Below, piece by piece: positions 36,823 to 46,938 of a stretch of DNA of 64,000 nt (within the stretch, counting starts at the first letter, position 1; the number at the start of each line of letters is the position of its first letter). The translations under genes were made by a program, and so were the position numbers. A model generated the notes under the pieces. That model was not told the origin of the DNA and ran no database searches. It saw only the letters and a list, made by a program, of their open reading frames with translations. Source of the stretch: Candidatus Heimdallarchaeota archaeon LC_3 (lineage in GTDB: Archaea > Asgardarchaeota > Heimdallarchaeia > Hodarchaeales > LC-3); NCBI GenBank assembly GCA_001940645.1, contig MDVS01000150.1, positions 1 through 64,000 on the forward strand, read 5' to 3'.

Positions 36823-37712
36823 AGATTTCCTAATACCTATTTGCAGCCTAAGATTGTCTTATTCATTTCATCATGATTGGGAGCATTAAGTTTTAGAAAA
36901 ATTAAAATAATTGTTGGCAGCAATTGGATATTTTTAAATTAATTATTTTGTTCTTCAAAGGTCTTTTCATTAATATTTATTATAATTCATTTGCAGCATG
37001 AATTTTTGTCGGATGATTTTTATTAGCTAATATTAGTTTAAGATTTTCAAAAGAAAACAAATTTACCTGCAAACCATTTTCCGAATCTCTTTGCAGGTAA
37101 AAAAAGTAGGTTTTTACCTAGATTTCAGTCTCATCTAGTGCATTTAAAATATTAATCTTGAATTATTATAGGGTAATTCAATTGAAAATCTTGTTCCCTT
37201 TATTTACAGGATGCAAATTTTCAATAATAATTTTTCACCTATTCAAATCCTAAATTCATAACTTTTTCTTATCTATTTACCCTATACGATATTAAATTAG
37301 TAATTTAACAATATTTTTAAAATTCCTTTGTGTTTTGATTTCTCACATCTAAATTAGTAAATTTACTGAATATGGATGTACGAAAAAAAGATTAAATTCT
37401 CTTTATTTAACAAGATTTGAGATTAATAGTTGAAATTATCTTTACTAAAAATTTAATAAAATAGAGTACTCTAGCATGCTAAAATTGGAATTTAACTTGG
37501 ATCAATTTAGATTTAAGTTCTATAATAATATTTGTTAATTATTCCAATTTTACTATTTATTCTTAGTCTTTTATGTTTCTGTTTAGTAGAAAATAAGTCA
37601 ATAATATTACTGCGATGAGGGAGATGAACCTATTCTCTTAAGAAATGAAAAACTCAAATCATACCTTTTATCATAAAAGATAATCCATAATATCTAAAGG
37701 AGATAATTTAAA
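36823..37712. other. Long non-coding region upstream of polB
   Basis: About 890 bases with no credible gene on either strand. It contains the stem-loops at 37062-37121. Otherwise it is AT-rich with scattered stops; no RNA-gene-like GC block or tRNA-like stem was seen. Confidence 0.5.
37062..37121. repeat. Two adjacent stem-loops
   Basis: A perfect 12-bp inverted repeat (TTTACCTGCAAA at 37062-37073 and its complement at 37090-37101) with a 16-base loop. Just after it lies a small hairpin, GTAGGTTTTTACCTAG (37106-37121 region), whose arms TAGGT and ACCTA reuse the ACCT core of the larger stem. The block is isolated in a gene-free stretch. It could be a structured RNA, a protein-binding site or a mobile-element end. 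Confidence 0.55.
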
Positions 37713-37742
37713 ATGATAATAAATCAACTACCAGAGAAATAA
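37713..37742 (+). other. Nine-codon leader frame before polB
   Basis: ATG 37713 follows a strong AAAGGAGA ribosome site (37696-37703) and encodes nine residues (MIINQLPEK) before TAA at 37740. It is in the same frame as polB, whose own ATG at 37776 has no ribosome site. Either it is a leader peptide feeding ribosomes into polB, or the original polB start now cut by a stop codon. Confidence 0.45.
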
Positions 37743-37775
37743 AAAAACAAAACCAATTATTTTTTGGGCTTTTAT

Positions 37776-40427
37776 ATGTCTTCCACTAATCTTTATCTAA
37801 ACCTAATTGATTTAGATTATTATATGACAAATAATAATCAAAAAATTAATATTAGATTTTTTACTAAAGATATTAATAATCAATCAATAATTTTAGTAAT
37901 AAACGACTATTTTCCTTATTTTTATGTTGGATTTTCAAATGAAATTGAAGATATAATAAGAAAAAACTGTGATTTAAAAAATTGGCTTATTAGCAAAGAG
38001 ATTTTAGAAAAAAAACTATATTTTGGTGGAAAAAAAGTAAAAGTAATTAAATTAATAGGTAAAATTCCATTCTTGGTTCCTAAATTAGCAAAAATAATTC
38101 TTAAAAATTCTTTAAAAGTTTATGAGGCTGATATACCGTTTGTAAAACGATTTGTTATTGATCGTAATATTTATTCCCTTCACCCAATCAGAATAACGTT
38201 GAAAAACGAGCAACTGATTGAATTAAAAAATAATAAAATATTGACTTTGTCTTATAATGATTTAAAGTCTGTAAATAGCGATTCTCTTGAAAATAAGTTT
38301 CATTTAACTTATTTTGCATTCGATATTGAAGTAGCAGCTGAAGAAGAATCAGTCCAACAATTATTTGAAAAATCAGAGAAAAGAATTATTGCTATTAGTG
38401 TTTGTTATGGAAATTATGTTACTGATCATAAAACAGAAGCTGAAATACTGCAAAACGAATCAGATTTAGGAGAAAAAAGACTAATTTCTTGGTTTCTAGA
38501 AAAAATTTCATCAATAAATCCAGATGTTATTATTACATTCAATGGTGATTTGTTTGATTTTCCTTACATAATTAAAAGAATGGATCATCTAAATATTGCT
38601 ACTCACTTATTTGGTGTAACTAAAAACCCTCAAGATAATATTTATTATCAACAAGGAACAAAATCCTTTAGAATTAAAGGAAGAATATCTGTAGATCTTT
38701 TTTATAAAACTTGGGGTTTACATCCAACTTCAGGAAAAAAAACTCTTAAAAATATTGCAGAAATGAAACTTGGATTATCTAAAGAAGAAAGACCAGAAAA
38801 TTTTTATAAAATTTGGCATGAAGGAGTGATTGAGGGGATTTCTGTTTCTTACAACTTATTATTCAAATATTCTAAAAGAGATGCAGAATTAACATTTCTT
38901 CTCTTTGAACCCTTGGAACAATTAGCTCAAGTAGATGCAGTAAAACTTGTCGGAATGCCTTCTGCTGATGGTATTGCTACTACTGCGCGAAACATTGGTG
39001 AATTTGAACTATTTAGAGTGTGCTATAAAAAAAATATATTAATTCCTATGCTACCAACATCAGATGAAGTAAAAGCCCGCGAACAAGCAAAACGAATCTC
39101 TCCACATCGAGGAGGATTAGTCCTTGAACCTCCTGGTTCTTTTTTTTCAAGTGTCGGAATATTTGACTTTCGATCTATGTATCCAAGTATAATAAGTGCT
39201 TTCAATATAGGAGGAGAAAGTTATCATCCTCCAAAAAATAATCCTGATTTACCCGTTGAAAAACATTTTTTAAGTACACCTAGAACCAGTCTTGCAGAAA
39301 TGATGTCAAATATTCTTTCTGAAAGAGTTAAATATAAACTAGCTTATCAAAAGGCTAAAAAAGAAGGAAATTTGTCATTATCAGACATTGATGTTTTAAA
39401 ACGAAGATCAACATCATTCAAGTTAGTAATGAATAGCACTTTTGGGTCGCACAATTATCCTCGAGGAAGATTTTTTTCAAAAAATGTATCTGATTCTATA
39501 ACGGAAATCGGACGGTCTTATATCCGCTGGCTTGAGGACGAAGTAAAGATTTATAATTCTAACTATGAAGTAATATATGGTGATACTGATAGTGCCTTTG
39601 TTTGGTTTAAAAATAATAGTATCCAAGAAATAACTAAAGGGTATGAATTAAATGATGAGAAGAATAAAGAAATAGCATTTTTTAAGGTAAACAATCTTGT
39701 GAACTACTTAAATTCGAAATTAAAAAAACCAATGGAACTGGAAGTGGAAGATATAGCATATCGAATGGCTTTTAAAACAGGAAGAAGAAAAGCTTATTCA
39801 TATGCAAATATGTCAGGAGAACTTTTTATAAAAGGATTTGAGGCAGTTCGTGCTGATTGGTCTATTCTTGCCCGTGAAGTGCAAACGAAAGTACTACACA
39901 CACTTCTAACAATTCCTAAAGGAGGAGAAGATGAAGCTAAAAAGGTATTAATGAATTATGTTAAAAAACTTCATTCCCTTTCTCATTTTGAACTTATCAA
40001 AGAAGTTGTGATTTATTCTCCGATTAAACGTCCACCTTCAAAATATAGAACAGCAATACCTGTCGTTGGAGCTTTTTTGCATTTTTGTAAACAAAATAAA
40101 TTTGATCCTGAAAAAAATTGGAAAGAATATGACAAATTTCCATGGGTAATTATTCCAGGCAAGGGAAACTTATCTAACCGTGCTCGTCACCCTAAATTTG
40201 TATCTCAAATTGATAGAATTCACTATACTGATGAGATTGTAAGAGCAGCAGAACGTTTCGGTGTTAATCTTAGCTTCAGAAGGACAAATAAATCAACATT
40301 GCTTAAATACATTGATCAGGTAACTCAAGAAGATTTAAAAAATGTCAATTCATCTAAATTATTATTTTCCAAACCATCAAAAAAAGAAAACAATTGGATT
40401 AAGAAATTTATCCATGAAAAAAATTAA
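37776..40427 (+). CDS. polB: B-family DNA polymerase
   Basis: An 883-residue replicative-type DNA polymerase with proofreading. Exonuclease motifs: Exo I FAFDIEVAA (about 180-188), Exo II TFNGDLFDFPYI and Exo III YSKRDAEL. Polymerase motifs: A DFRSMYPSI (about 462), B KLVMNSTFGSHNY (about 548) and C YGDTDSAFV (about 599), then the thumb with KTGRRKAYSYAN. All catalytic aspartates are present, so the enzyme should be active. The ATG at 37776 has no ribosome site; a strong site lies upstream of the in-frame nine-codon leader at 37713, so the true N-terminus is uncertain. It stands alone after a long non-coding region. Confidence 0.95.
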   Translation: MSSTNLYLNLIDLDYYMTNNNQKINIRFFTKDINNQSIILVINDYFPYFYVGFSNEIEDIIRKNCDLKNWLISKEILEKKLYFGGKKVKVIKLIGKIPFLVPKLAKIILKNSLKVYEADIPFVKRFVIDRNIYSLHPIRITLKNEQLIELKNNKILTLSYNDLKSVNSDSLENKFHLTYFAFDIEVAAEEESVQQLFEKSEKRIIAISVCYGNYVTDHKTEAEILQNESDLGEKRLISWFLEKISSINPDVIITFNGDLFDFPYIIKRMDHLNIATHLFGVTKNPQDNIYYQQGTKSFRIKGRISVDLFYKTWGLHPTSGKKTLKNIAEMKLGLSKEERPENFYKIWHEGVIEGISVSYNLLFKYSKRDAELTFLLFEPLEQLAQVDAVKLVGMPSADGIATTARNIGEFELFRVCYKKNILIPMLPTSDEVKAREQAKRISPHRGGLVLEPPGSFFSSVGIFDFRSMYPSIISAFNIGGESYHPPKNNPDLPVEKHFLSTPRTSLAEMMSNILSERVKYKLAYQKAKKEGNLSLSDIDVLKRRSTSFKLVMNSTFGSHNYPRGRFFSKNVSDSITEIGRSYIRWLEDEVKIYNSNYEVIYGDTDSAFVWFKNNSIQEITKGYELNDEKNKEIAFFKVNNLVNYLNSKLKKPMELEVEDIAYRMAFKTGRRKAYSYANMSGELFIKGFEAVRADWSILAREVQTKVLHTLLTIPKGGEDEAKKVLMNYVKKLHSLSHFELIKEVVIYSPIKRPPSKYRTAIPVVGAFLHFCKQNKFDPEKNWKEYDKFPWVIIPGKGNLSNRARHPKFVSQIDRIHYTDEIVRAAERFGVNLSFRRTNKSTLLKYIDQVTQEDLKNVNSSKLLFSKPSKKENNWIKKFIHEKN

Positions 40428-40586
40428 ATTCTTATTTGAATATAAATTTTTCAAAAATGACTAATGAGATATTCATAATATTCCGTTTATTAAACAGTTT
40501 TAATTGAGTGGTAATAACTGTTAATGGAAGAACAAATATTAACCTAATAAGAATAAAAATTAAAAAATAATATTAAAGGTAGTTTA

Positions 40587-41144
40587 ATGAAAATTTACAC
40601 TAAGTCGGGTGATGAAGGGCAAACTTCCTTATTTGGCGGTCTAAGGGTTAGTAAAAATGATCTACGAGTCCAAGCTTATGGAGAATTGGATGAGTTAAAT
40701 TCATCAATTAGTATTTCACTTCATTATGTTAAAACAGAAAAAATTAAATTTTTTCTTCAAAATCTTCAGCATTTATTATTCTCTATAGGATCCGATCTTG
40801 CAACACCATTTTCAGAAAAAAAATTAAGAGAATCTATTCACTTAGACTGTAAAGGATTAACTAAAAAGCTTGAAGATGAAATTGATTTTTGGGAAACTCA
40901 ACTTTCACCTTTAAAGTCATTTATCGTACCTGGGGGCTCAATAGGAGCATCACACCTACACTTTTTACGAACTAATTGCCGTAGAGCTGAAAGAATAATT
41001 ATTCAGCTGTCAAAAAGTGAAGATATTAATAAATCGATAATTCCTTATATTAATCGGTTATCAGATTTATTTTTTGTATTAGCTAGAGCTGAAAATCACT
41101 CTTTAGATATAAATGATGTTGTCTGGGATCAAAACACTGAGTGA
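40587..41144 (+). CDS. pduO: PduO-type ATP:cob(I)alamin adenosyltransferase
   Basis: A 185-residue trimeric-type adenosyltransferase that makes adenosylcobalamin. IYTKSGDEGQTSLFGG at the N-terminus is the ATP-binding signature, AYGELDELNSSI follows, and FIVPGGSIGASHLHFLRT, then CRRAERIIIQL, is the C-terminal catalytic block with the Arg residues of the family. An AAAGGT ribosome site precedes ATG 40587. It supports corrinoid use by enzymes such as the RdhA-like protein at 19360. The gene is convergent with the APH-like kinase. Confidence 0.93.
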   Translation: MKIYTKSGDEGQTSLFGGLRVSKNDLRVQAYGELDELNSSISISLHYVKTEKIKFFLQNLQHLLFSIGSDLATPFSEKKLRESIHLDCKGLTKKLEDEIDFWETQLSPLKSFIVPGGSIGASHLHFLRTNCRRAERIIIQLSKSEDINKSIIPYINRLSDLFFVLARAENHSLDINDVVWDQNTE

Positions 41145-41157
41145 TTTGTATCAATTA

Positions 41158-42534
41158 TTATTCTAATCTTAATAGTTCAAGATATTCTAAGTCTTTTCCA
41201 TGTAATTTGATTGTTAACGTAGTGATTCTCTTAGTTAAAACATCTATTAGCCAAGTAAGATTAGGTTGATACTGTAAAATGTAATCTAGTTCATGAATCA
41301 TTCTCATAATGCGTAAAAGAACAAAATTTTTCAATAAATGACTTGGAATCTTTTCTAATATGAAATTCATAAATGAGAACTTTAAATCTACTATCCAATT
41401 AACTTCATCAGTCTCTTTTGCAATAATAATCTTAAAATAATCGTTTTGTTGCTCTAAACTATTAACCAAACTTGCTAGATCATATAATATATGCCCATAA
41501 CAAATATCTTCGAGATCGAGTAATATAATTTTTTCATCTGATTTAACAAATTGTCTTAACCAACAGTCTCCATGTATAATCTGAAAATCATTTGTGAGGT
41601 CATTAATATTTATATCTGGTAGATCGATATTTATTCGAATACGATTAAGTTTTTCTTCAAATTCTTTCTTCCATACCTTGTATCCTTGATCAGCGTCACC
41701 CAAAATAGTAATTAACTTTTTTTCTTTTGAAATTGAATTTAAAAATTTTTCAAATTTTTCTAAATAGTTCATTACGATCAACAATTCTTTTTGAAATGTA
41801 GTAATGGTTCCAATTGATCGACGATTAGGATATCGAAGTGCAGTGAGATAAAATGAAGCAAAAATTCCTTCAATATTTTTGGAATTAGGAATGTTTTCAA
41901 TAAAAATTCCTAAGGGTGTAAAATCATAAGGTTGGTTAAATTCCTTTACTATTTTTTCCCATCTCATTTCTAATACTGCATAAAACTTAGGAAAAAGGCC
42001 ATTTTTTGATAAAATTTGGGCCAACACTGCTTCACGTGTTTGTGCTATTGTGAATCGTGTATATTTCTTAAATCGAATGTTTTCACCTGATTTGTAATGA
42101 AGGACAAAATGAAAATTAGTAGATTCAATACTATCTGAACTTACATCAAAATCACTTGAAGGTAATTGGTCCCCTACAAGAAAAATTGGGGCTATTAATT
42201 TCTTGAATATTCTTTCGTATTGAAACATTAATTCCAAATTAATAGGTGAAAGTAAGTCAAACTCGACAGGTGGAACTAAAAATTGAAAATCTGATAAACG
42301 GTTTATCAAAAGAAAAATACTTTTTGGTGTCCCTTCTTCAGTTAAAACATTAATATTGATAGAACTAGCAAGATTAAGCTGATTATTAAATTCGAAGATT
42401 TCTAACTTTTTTAAAGAACTAGAATCGAGTCCATAGTGTCTTCTCAATTCAGCATCTGTTATCTTTGGATGTTTAATGATGTCTATGTTTCTTTTTGTAA
42501 ATACTATAATTTCATCCACTACTTTTTGACTCAT
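41158..42534 (-). CDS. APH-like phosphotransferase with N-terminal extension
   Basis: A 458-residue protein. The C-terminal half is an aminoglycoside phosphotransferase-like kinase: the catalytic loop IIHGDCWLRQF (HxD with downstream Gln in place of Asn) and the metal motif ILLDLEDICYGHILYDLASLV are clear (about residues 325-360). The N-terminal lobe is unusually large (about 150 extra residues) and resembles the trehalose synthase/maltokinase-type arrangement. The substrate may be a sugar, choline-like molecule or drug; nothing fixes it. It has no same-strand neighbour close by. Confidence 0.75.
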   Translation of the reverse strand: MSQKVVDEIIVFTKRNIDIIKHPKITDAELRRHYGLDSSSLKKLEIFEFNNQLNLASSININVLTEEGTPKSIFLLINRLSDFQFLVPPVEFDLLSPINLELMFQYERIFKKLIAPIFLVGDQLPSSDFDVSSDSIESTNFHFVLHYKSGENIRFKKYTRFTIAQTREAVLAQILSKNGLFPKFYAVLEMRWEKIVKEFNQPYDFTPLGIFIENIPNSKNIEGIFASFYLTALRYPNRRSIGTITTFQKELLIVMNYLEKFEKFLNSISKEKKLITILGDADQGYKVWKKEFEEKLNRIRINIDLPDININDLTNDFQIIHGDCWLRQFVKSDEKIILLDLEDICYGHILYDLASLVNSLEQQNDYFKIIIAKETDEVNWIVDLKFSFMNFILEKIPSHLLKNFVLLRIMRMIHELDYILQYQPNLTWLIDVLTKRITTLTIKLHGKDLEYLELLRLE

Positions 42535-42748
42535 GGTGATACCTAATATGAGAAAAACATGTTCCTCTTTTTATTACTGAACTTCACTTTTTTTAAAGAT
42601 ATTTTAATTAAATTATTAACTAATTAAATCTGTTATATGTTAAATTGGAATTAATTGAAAAGAACCTTATCAGCCAATAGGTTAAATTACTGAGTAAAAA
42701 AAAGTTAGTATATCTACCTAATTTCAATAAAAAAACGTGTATGGATCA

Positions 42749-43804
42749 ATGAAAGCAATCTATAAATCTGAACCCAAAGAAGGTGCAGAAATTAGAGAAA
42801 ATGTAGATATTCCCAAACCTAAGGAAGATCAGGTTTTAATAAAGGTAGAGAAGGCAGGAATATGTGGTACTGACATTCATATTTACAAATGGGATACATG
42901 GGCACAAAATCGAATGTCTAAAAGCATTCCCTTAATTTTTGGGCATGAAGTTGCTGGAAAAGTCGTTGAAATTGGAAAAAATGTTTCCAGTGTTCAGGAA
43001 GGAGACTTAGTTAGTGCTGAAACTCATGTTGCCTGTGGAAAATGTTATCACTGCAAAACAAATAAAAAAAATATCTGTAAATATACCCAAATTCTAGGTG
43101 TAGATATTAACGGAATTTTTGCAGATTATGCTATTCTTACTGAAGAAAATGTATGGGTCAATGATTCTAATCTTGATCCCAATATAGCAGCTGTCTTGGA
43201 ACCAATAGGTAATGCAGTTCATACGGCTTTGCCAGAAAATAATATTGAGGATATAGCTGGAAAGACGATAACAATAACTGGTTGCGGCCCAATAGGATTA
43301 TATGCTATTGCACTAGTTAAACAACTTGGTGCTGATAAAGTAATTGCTACTGAAGTTAATCCTTTGCGAATTGATCTTGCTAAGAAAATGGGGGCAGATC
43401 TGGTAATTAATCCAATGGAAGAAGATGTTATTAAAACTTCCTTAGATTTTACAGATAACATCGGTACTGATGTATTACTTGAGATGAGTGGATACGGACC
43501 CGCATTGGTTCAAGGATTAAAAATATTAACTCCTGGTGGAAGAGTATCATTATTAGGACTATTTTCTGGAGAAACATCTATAGATTTAACTAATTTAATT
43601 GTATTTAAATCTGCCAGGGTATTTGGTATATCAGGTAGACGAATGTTTCAAACTTGGTACCAGGTTAAGGGTTTATTAAGAAATCCTAATTTTCGATCTA
43701 AAATAAATCAAGTAGTTACTCATGAAATTCCGTTAAAACAGCTAGATCAAGCTATGGAAAAACTCTTAGGTAATAAAGCAGCCAAAATCGTTTTAACACC
43801 TTGA
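42749..43804 (+). CDS. tdh: L-threonine 3-dehydrogenase-type zinc alcohol dehydrogenase
   Basis: A 351-residue MDR-family enzyme. The catalytic zinc Cys lies in GICGTDIHIY, the partner His-Glu in FGHEVAGKV, and the structural zinc Cys4 in ACGKCYHCKTNKKNIC. The NAD fold reads ITGCGPIGLYAIAL. MKAIYKSEPKEGAEI and the WDTWAQNRM segment favour threonine dehydrogenase over sorbitol or alcohol dehydrogenase; the product would be 2-amino-3-oxobutyrate. ATG 42749 is preferred to GTG 42737 because family members begin here. It is convergent with the dCMP deaminase gene. Confidence 0.88.
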   Translation: MKAIYKSEPKEGAEIRENVDIPKPKEDQVLIKVEKAGICGTDIHIYKWDTWAQNRMSKSIPLIFGHEVAGKVVEIGKNVSSVQEGDLVSAETHVACGKCYHCKTNKKNICKYTQILGVDINGIFADYAILTEENVWVNDSNLDPNIAAVLEPIGNAVHTALPENNIEDIAGKTITITGCGPIGLYAIALVKQLGADKVIATEVNPLRIDLAKKMGADLVINPMEEDVIKTSLDFTDNIGTDVLLEMSGYGPALVQGLKILTPGGRVSLLGLFSGETSIDLTNLIVFKSARVFGISGRRMFQTWYQVKGLLRNPNFRSKINQVVTHEIPLKQLDQAMEKLLGNKAAKIVLTP

Positions 43805-43818
43805 ATAAGTAAATAGAT

Positions 43819-44313
43819 TTAAACTAGAACAGATTTTTTTTCCATTTTCTTTGCTTTACAACCTGTCTCTCGAAATAGTCTATCTATAGTAGGCTTTAAG
43901 TCTTTTTGATTATAAGAGTCTAAATAATTAATTTCTTTGCATCCTGCATTGAGTAATGCTACGAGACATTGCAAACAAGGAAATGTGGTAACATAGATTT
44001 TAAATTCATTAGGAAGATTAGAAAGCTGGGCTGCCTGGATTATAGCGTTTATTTCTGAATGGATAGCTGTACAACTATCTAAATTTGCACCAGATTCGTG
44101 TTTTATTTTTCCTTCAACAATGGCTTGTCTTCTGGGACATCCCCCTTCAATACAATGTAGTGTTCCACGAGGGGTCCCATTGTAACCGGTTGAAATTATT
44201 CTATTATCAAAATCTACTATCACTGCTCCAACTTTTCTATATGCGCATGTGGAGCGTTCTGCAACCATTGACGATAGCTTAGAATAATATTCGTCCCATG
44301 TAGGTCTATTCAT
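43819..44313 (-). CDS. dCMP deaminase
   Basis: A 164-residue zinc deaminase that turns dCMP into dUMP, the precursor of dTMP. The catalytic HSE lies in TAIHSEINAI and the zinc cysteines in TFPCLQCLVALLNAGC. RPTWDEYYSKLSSMVAERS and GYNGTPRG are typical of the ComEB/dCMP deaminase family. ATG 44313 has GGAAG seven bases upstream and is preferred to TTG 44319. It is divergent from the uracil-DNA glycosylase gene, a natural pairing: one makes dUMP, the other removes uracil from DNA. Confidence 0.92.
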   Translation of the reverse strand: MNRPTWDEYYSKLSSMVAERSTCAYRKVGAVIVDFDNRIISTGYNGTPRGTLHCIEGGCPRRQAIVEGKIKHESGANLDSCTAIHSEINAIIQAAQLSNLPNEFKIYVTTFPCLQCLVALLNAGCKEINYLDSYNQKDLKPTIDRLFRETGCKAKKMEKKSVLV

Positions 44314-44419
44314 AAGCAAACTTCCAATTTTATAAAAAATAACATTTACTTATTTAAGTTTAGTAACAAAACCCAATATTGTCTGGTTGGGAAAACTTGG
44401 AAAAATTGCGGTTTTAAAC

Positions 44420-45055
44420 ATGAAAAATATTGTCATTTTTAAATCTGCTCCAAATGATTGTGTGGACTGTAAGTTACATGAACAAAGAACTCAAATAGTA
44501 TATCCTGATGTTATAAAAAATTCGACAGACTCATTTACAACACTAGTTATTGGAGAAGCTCCTGGTAAAAACGAGGACTTGCAAGGTAAACCTTTTATAG
44601 GAAGATCAGGAAAAATTTTGAAAGACAAATTATGTTTAATTCCTGGGAATGTTGTCATTACTAACACAACCAAATGTAGGCCAGAAAAAAATAGGGATCC
44701 TAGAAAATCTGAACTTGATGCATGTAGAAAGTATCTAAACAAGGAAATAGAATATTATAAACCTGATTTATTTCTTTTAATAGGGAGATTTGCCTGCAAA
44801 GTTATCTTACCTCAAGAATCAAAAAATATTAACTTCCGGGAGATAAATGGGAAAATATTTAATGATAAAATTCCAATTATTCATCCTGCTGCTACTTTAT
44901 ATAATCCAAACAACAAAAATATTTGGAATGAAGCTTGGGAAACAGTAAATCAATATATAATTTCGTTTGGACAGAAAAACAATTTAGAACTAAAAATGTT
45001 TAAGTCTCCAAAAGATATAAAGAAAAAGAATTTAACATCTTTTTTAGATAAATGA
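44420..45055 (+). CDS. Family 4 uracil-DNA glycosylase
   Basis: A 211-residue Fe-S glycosylase that removes uracil from DNA. The four cluster cysteines are visible (CVDCK near the N-terminus, then KCRPEKNR and DACRKYL). The catalytic motif reads VIGEAPGKNEDLQGKPF and the DNA-binding loop HPAATLYN. The length and layout match archaeal type 4 UDG. ATG 44420 is chosen because it puts the first cysteines at the usual distance; TTG 44387 is an alternative. It is divergent from dCMP deaminase, 106 bases away. Confidence 0.9.
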   Translation: MKNIVIFKSAPNDCVDCKLHEQRTQIVYPDVIKNSTDSFTTLVIGEAPGKNEDLQGKPFIGRSGKILKDKLCLIPGNVVITNTTKCRPEKNRDPRKSELDACRKYLNKEIEYYKPDLFLLIGRFACKVILPQESKNINFREINGKIFNDKIPIIHPAATLYNPNNKNIWNEAWETVNQYIISFGQKNNLELKMFKSPKDIKKKNLTSFLDK

Positions 45056-45089
45056 AGAGAAAATTTTAACAAAAAATTAATTTATGATC

Positions 45090-45476
45090 CTAATTTAGCT
45101 TTAGAGCACTTTTAAAATGATTTAAAAATTGATGGGCTGTCTTATGAGCTATATCAATACCAGAATCAGTTAAATAGAAACTTTCTGATTCAAATTTCAA
45201 GTAATTTTGTTTTTCTAAGTCTTTTAGAGATTCGAAAACAATTTCTTCATTGCAATATAGATTTGTTCCATAATTAGAATTTAATTCATTATAAAATCTC
45301 TTTATAGAAGTTGATAAATTTTTCAATGATATTGTCGAGCTCAATAAATCTTTAAAGAGAAATATGAATGTCAAAGGCCAAATATTGTCGTCATTTTCAA
45401 AATGGTTAATATCTAACCCAAGAAAAGTTAAATTAATTTGCAAAGAATCAGAATTATGATCAGTAATTATTGACAT
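45090..45476 (-). CDS. Small winged-helix-like protein
   Basis: A 128-residue protein. The C-terminal half resembles a winged-helix domain: IVFESLKDLEKQNYLKFESE and FYLTDSGIDIAHKT follow the helix-wing-helix pattern in which an LT-x-x-G turn closes the wing. The N-terminal half is helical and has no signature. It may bind DNA or be a dimerisation module. It lies 34 bases after the convergent UDG and has no close same-strand neighbour. Confidence 0.5.
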   Translation of the reverse strand: MSIITDHNSDSLQINLTFLGLDINHFENDDNIWPLTFIFLFKDLLSSTISLKNLSTSIKRFYNELNSNYGTNLYCNEEIVFESLKDLEKQNYLKFESESFYLTDSGIDIAHKTAHQFLNHFKSALKLN

Positions 45477-45632
45477 AGTCTAACCAACTTAATAATATTT
45501 ATCTTGGTAGAAGACTTAGTTATTAATCAGGCAGCCACTGGATTGAAAGATTAACATTTAAAAAAAGCTAATGAAATTGTATTTAAATAGCTTTTTTCTA
45601 TTTTTTATTTGATTTAGACTAAATTCCTTCTT

Positions 45633-46514
45633 TTAGAAAAAATATAAAGCTTCTAATGCTTGATAAATTGTTCTAATACCTGCAAAAATAACTACGAAGT
45701 AAAAAATATTTAATAATGTTTTAGATGAAATTTTCTTGACTTTTAAAGCTCCTAATCGAGCACCAATAACTGTTCCTATTGCCAATGCAACAACGTAGTC
45801 ATAAAGAATATTACCACCAATTACACGTGCAAAAAATGCAGCAGATGAACTAAACATAATAGTAAATGTCGATGTAGCAACTCCAACATGAGCAGGAAGA
45901 TTTCCAATACTGGTTAAGACTGGAACAAAAATTACTCCACCACCAACTCCTAGTAATCCACCAATAAATCCTCCAACTAGTGCTCCGATTAGTGCACGAT
46001 GTAGTTTCACTTTATAATGAAATTTTTCTCCACTACTATCGATTATTACTCTATCCTCTATGGACTTAGGGATCATACTGTAGCTTGTTGAAACCTCTAA
46101 AGGTTGTTTCATAATTTTTTCTTCAGTTTTTTGTGATTTATTAAGAGTTTCAGATAAGATTTTTCTTATAGCGACAAGTATCATTAATATACCAAATATC
46201 AAAACTAGATAAGCTTCGTCTAAGGTATCAGCTATGATTCCTCCGATAAAAGCACTTGGAATAGCTAAAATAGCAAAATAAGCTCCTGTTCTCAGATCTA
46301 TACGCTTTTGTTTAAAATAAGTGTATGCACCCATAGATGATGTAAAAATAATTACCGTTGTACTAATTGCTGATGCAATATTTTGAGGTTGTTCAAACAA
46401 AAACATTAATATTGGTACTGATAATAATCCACCCCCAATCCCTACCATTGCTGAAATTATACCTATAAAAAAACCTATTATGACTAGGAGAAGATAAGTA
46501 GTTAATGGATCCAT
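45633..46514 (-). CDS. TauE/SafE-family membrane permease
   Basis: A 293-residue transporter with about eight hydrophobic helices in two halves. Each half carries the family glycine motif, GIGGGLLSVPIL (near residue 27) and GVGGGVIFVPVL (near 190). A cytoplasmic loop of about 45 residues separates the halves. Members export or import sulfite, sulfoacetate, taurine-derived anions or similar organic anions. The substrate here is unknown. It is a stand-alone gene. Confidence 0.9.
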   Translation of the reverse strand: MDPLTTYLLLVIIGFFIGIISAMVGIGGGLLSVPILMFLFEQPQNIASAISTTVIIFTSSMGAYTYFKQKRIDLRTGAYFAILAIPSAFIGGIIADTLDEAYLVLIFGILMILVAIRKILSETLNKSQKTEEKIMKQPLEVSTSYSMIPKSIEDRVIIDSSGEKFHYKVKLHRALIGALVGGFIGGLLGVGGGVIFVPVLTSIGNLPAHVGVATSTFTIMFSSSAAFFARVIGGNILYDYVVALAIGTVIGARLGALKVKKISSKTLLNIFYFVVIFAGIRTIYQALEALYFF

Positions 46515-46938
46515 TTTGATAACCTAATTGATCTAATAAATAATGTTGATTTCCTTTTTCCTATCAATTTTTCTTGAATAATCATTAATTTAAAAGTTTC
46601 TTCACTTTTTTCATTTTTATTTTGATTAATAAGTAAATAAAACTAATTTGCAAGGTATTTTCTATTTTATTTATAATTAGAATTTGAATTATTTTTAATT
46701 ATAATATTTAAAAAAGAAAAAAAAACTGAAAGTTAGTATAAATAAAAATATAATATATGAAAACAAATGTTCATTATAACTGAAATTTTAAACCTAAAAT
46801 CTAAACAAACAAAAAATTCCTTTAATTAATCTCTAATAATTGAATATAAGGTCCGAATTAATATAATATTGTTTATTTATTAATTTGAAGGTTTTCAATT
46901 ACAAATACATTATCTCGCGCTCTTGGACGTAATAATTC
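46515..46938. other. Intergenic AT-rich region
   Basis: A 424-base gap between divergent genes. It is extremely AT-rich with runs of A and T; no frame, dyad or RNA-like block was seen. Promoters for the TauE-like and TPR genes presumably lie here. Confidence 0.45.
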
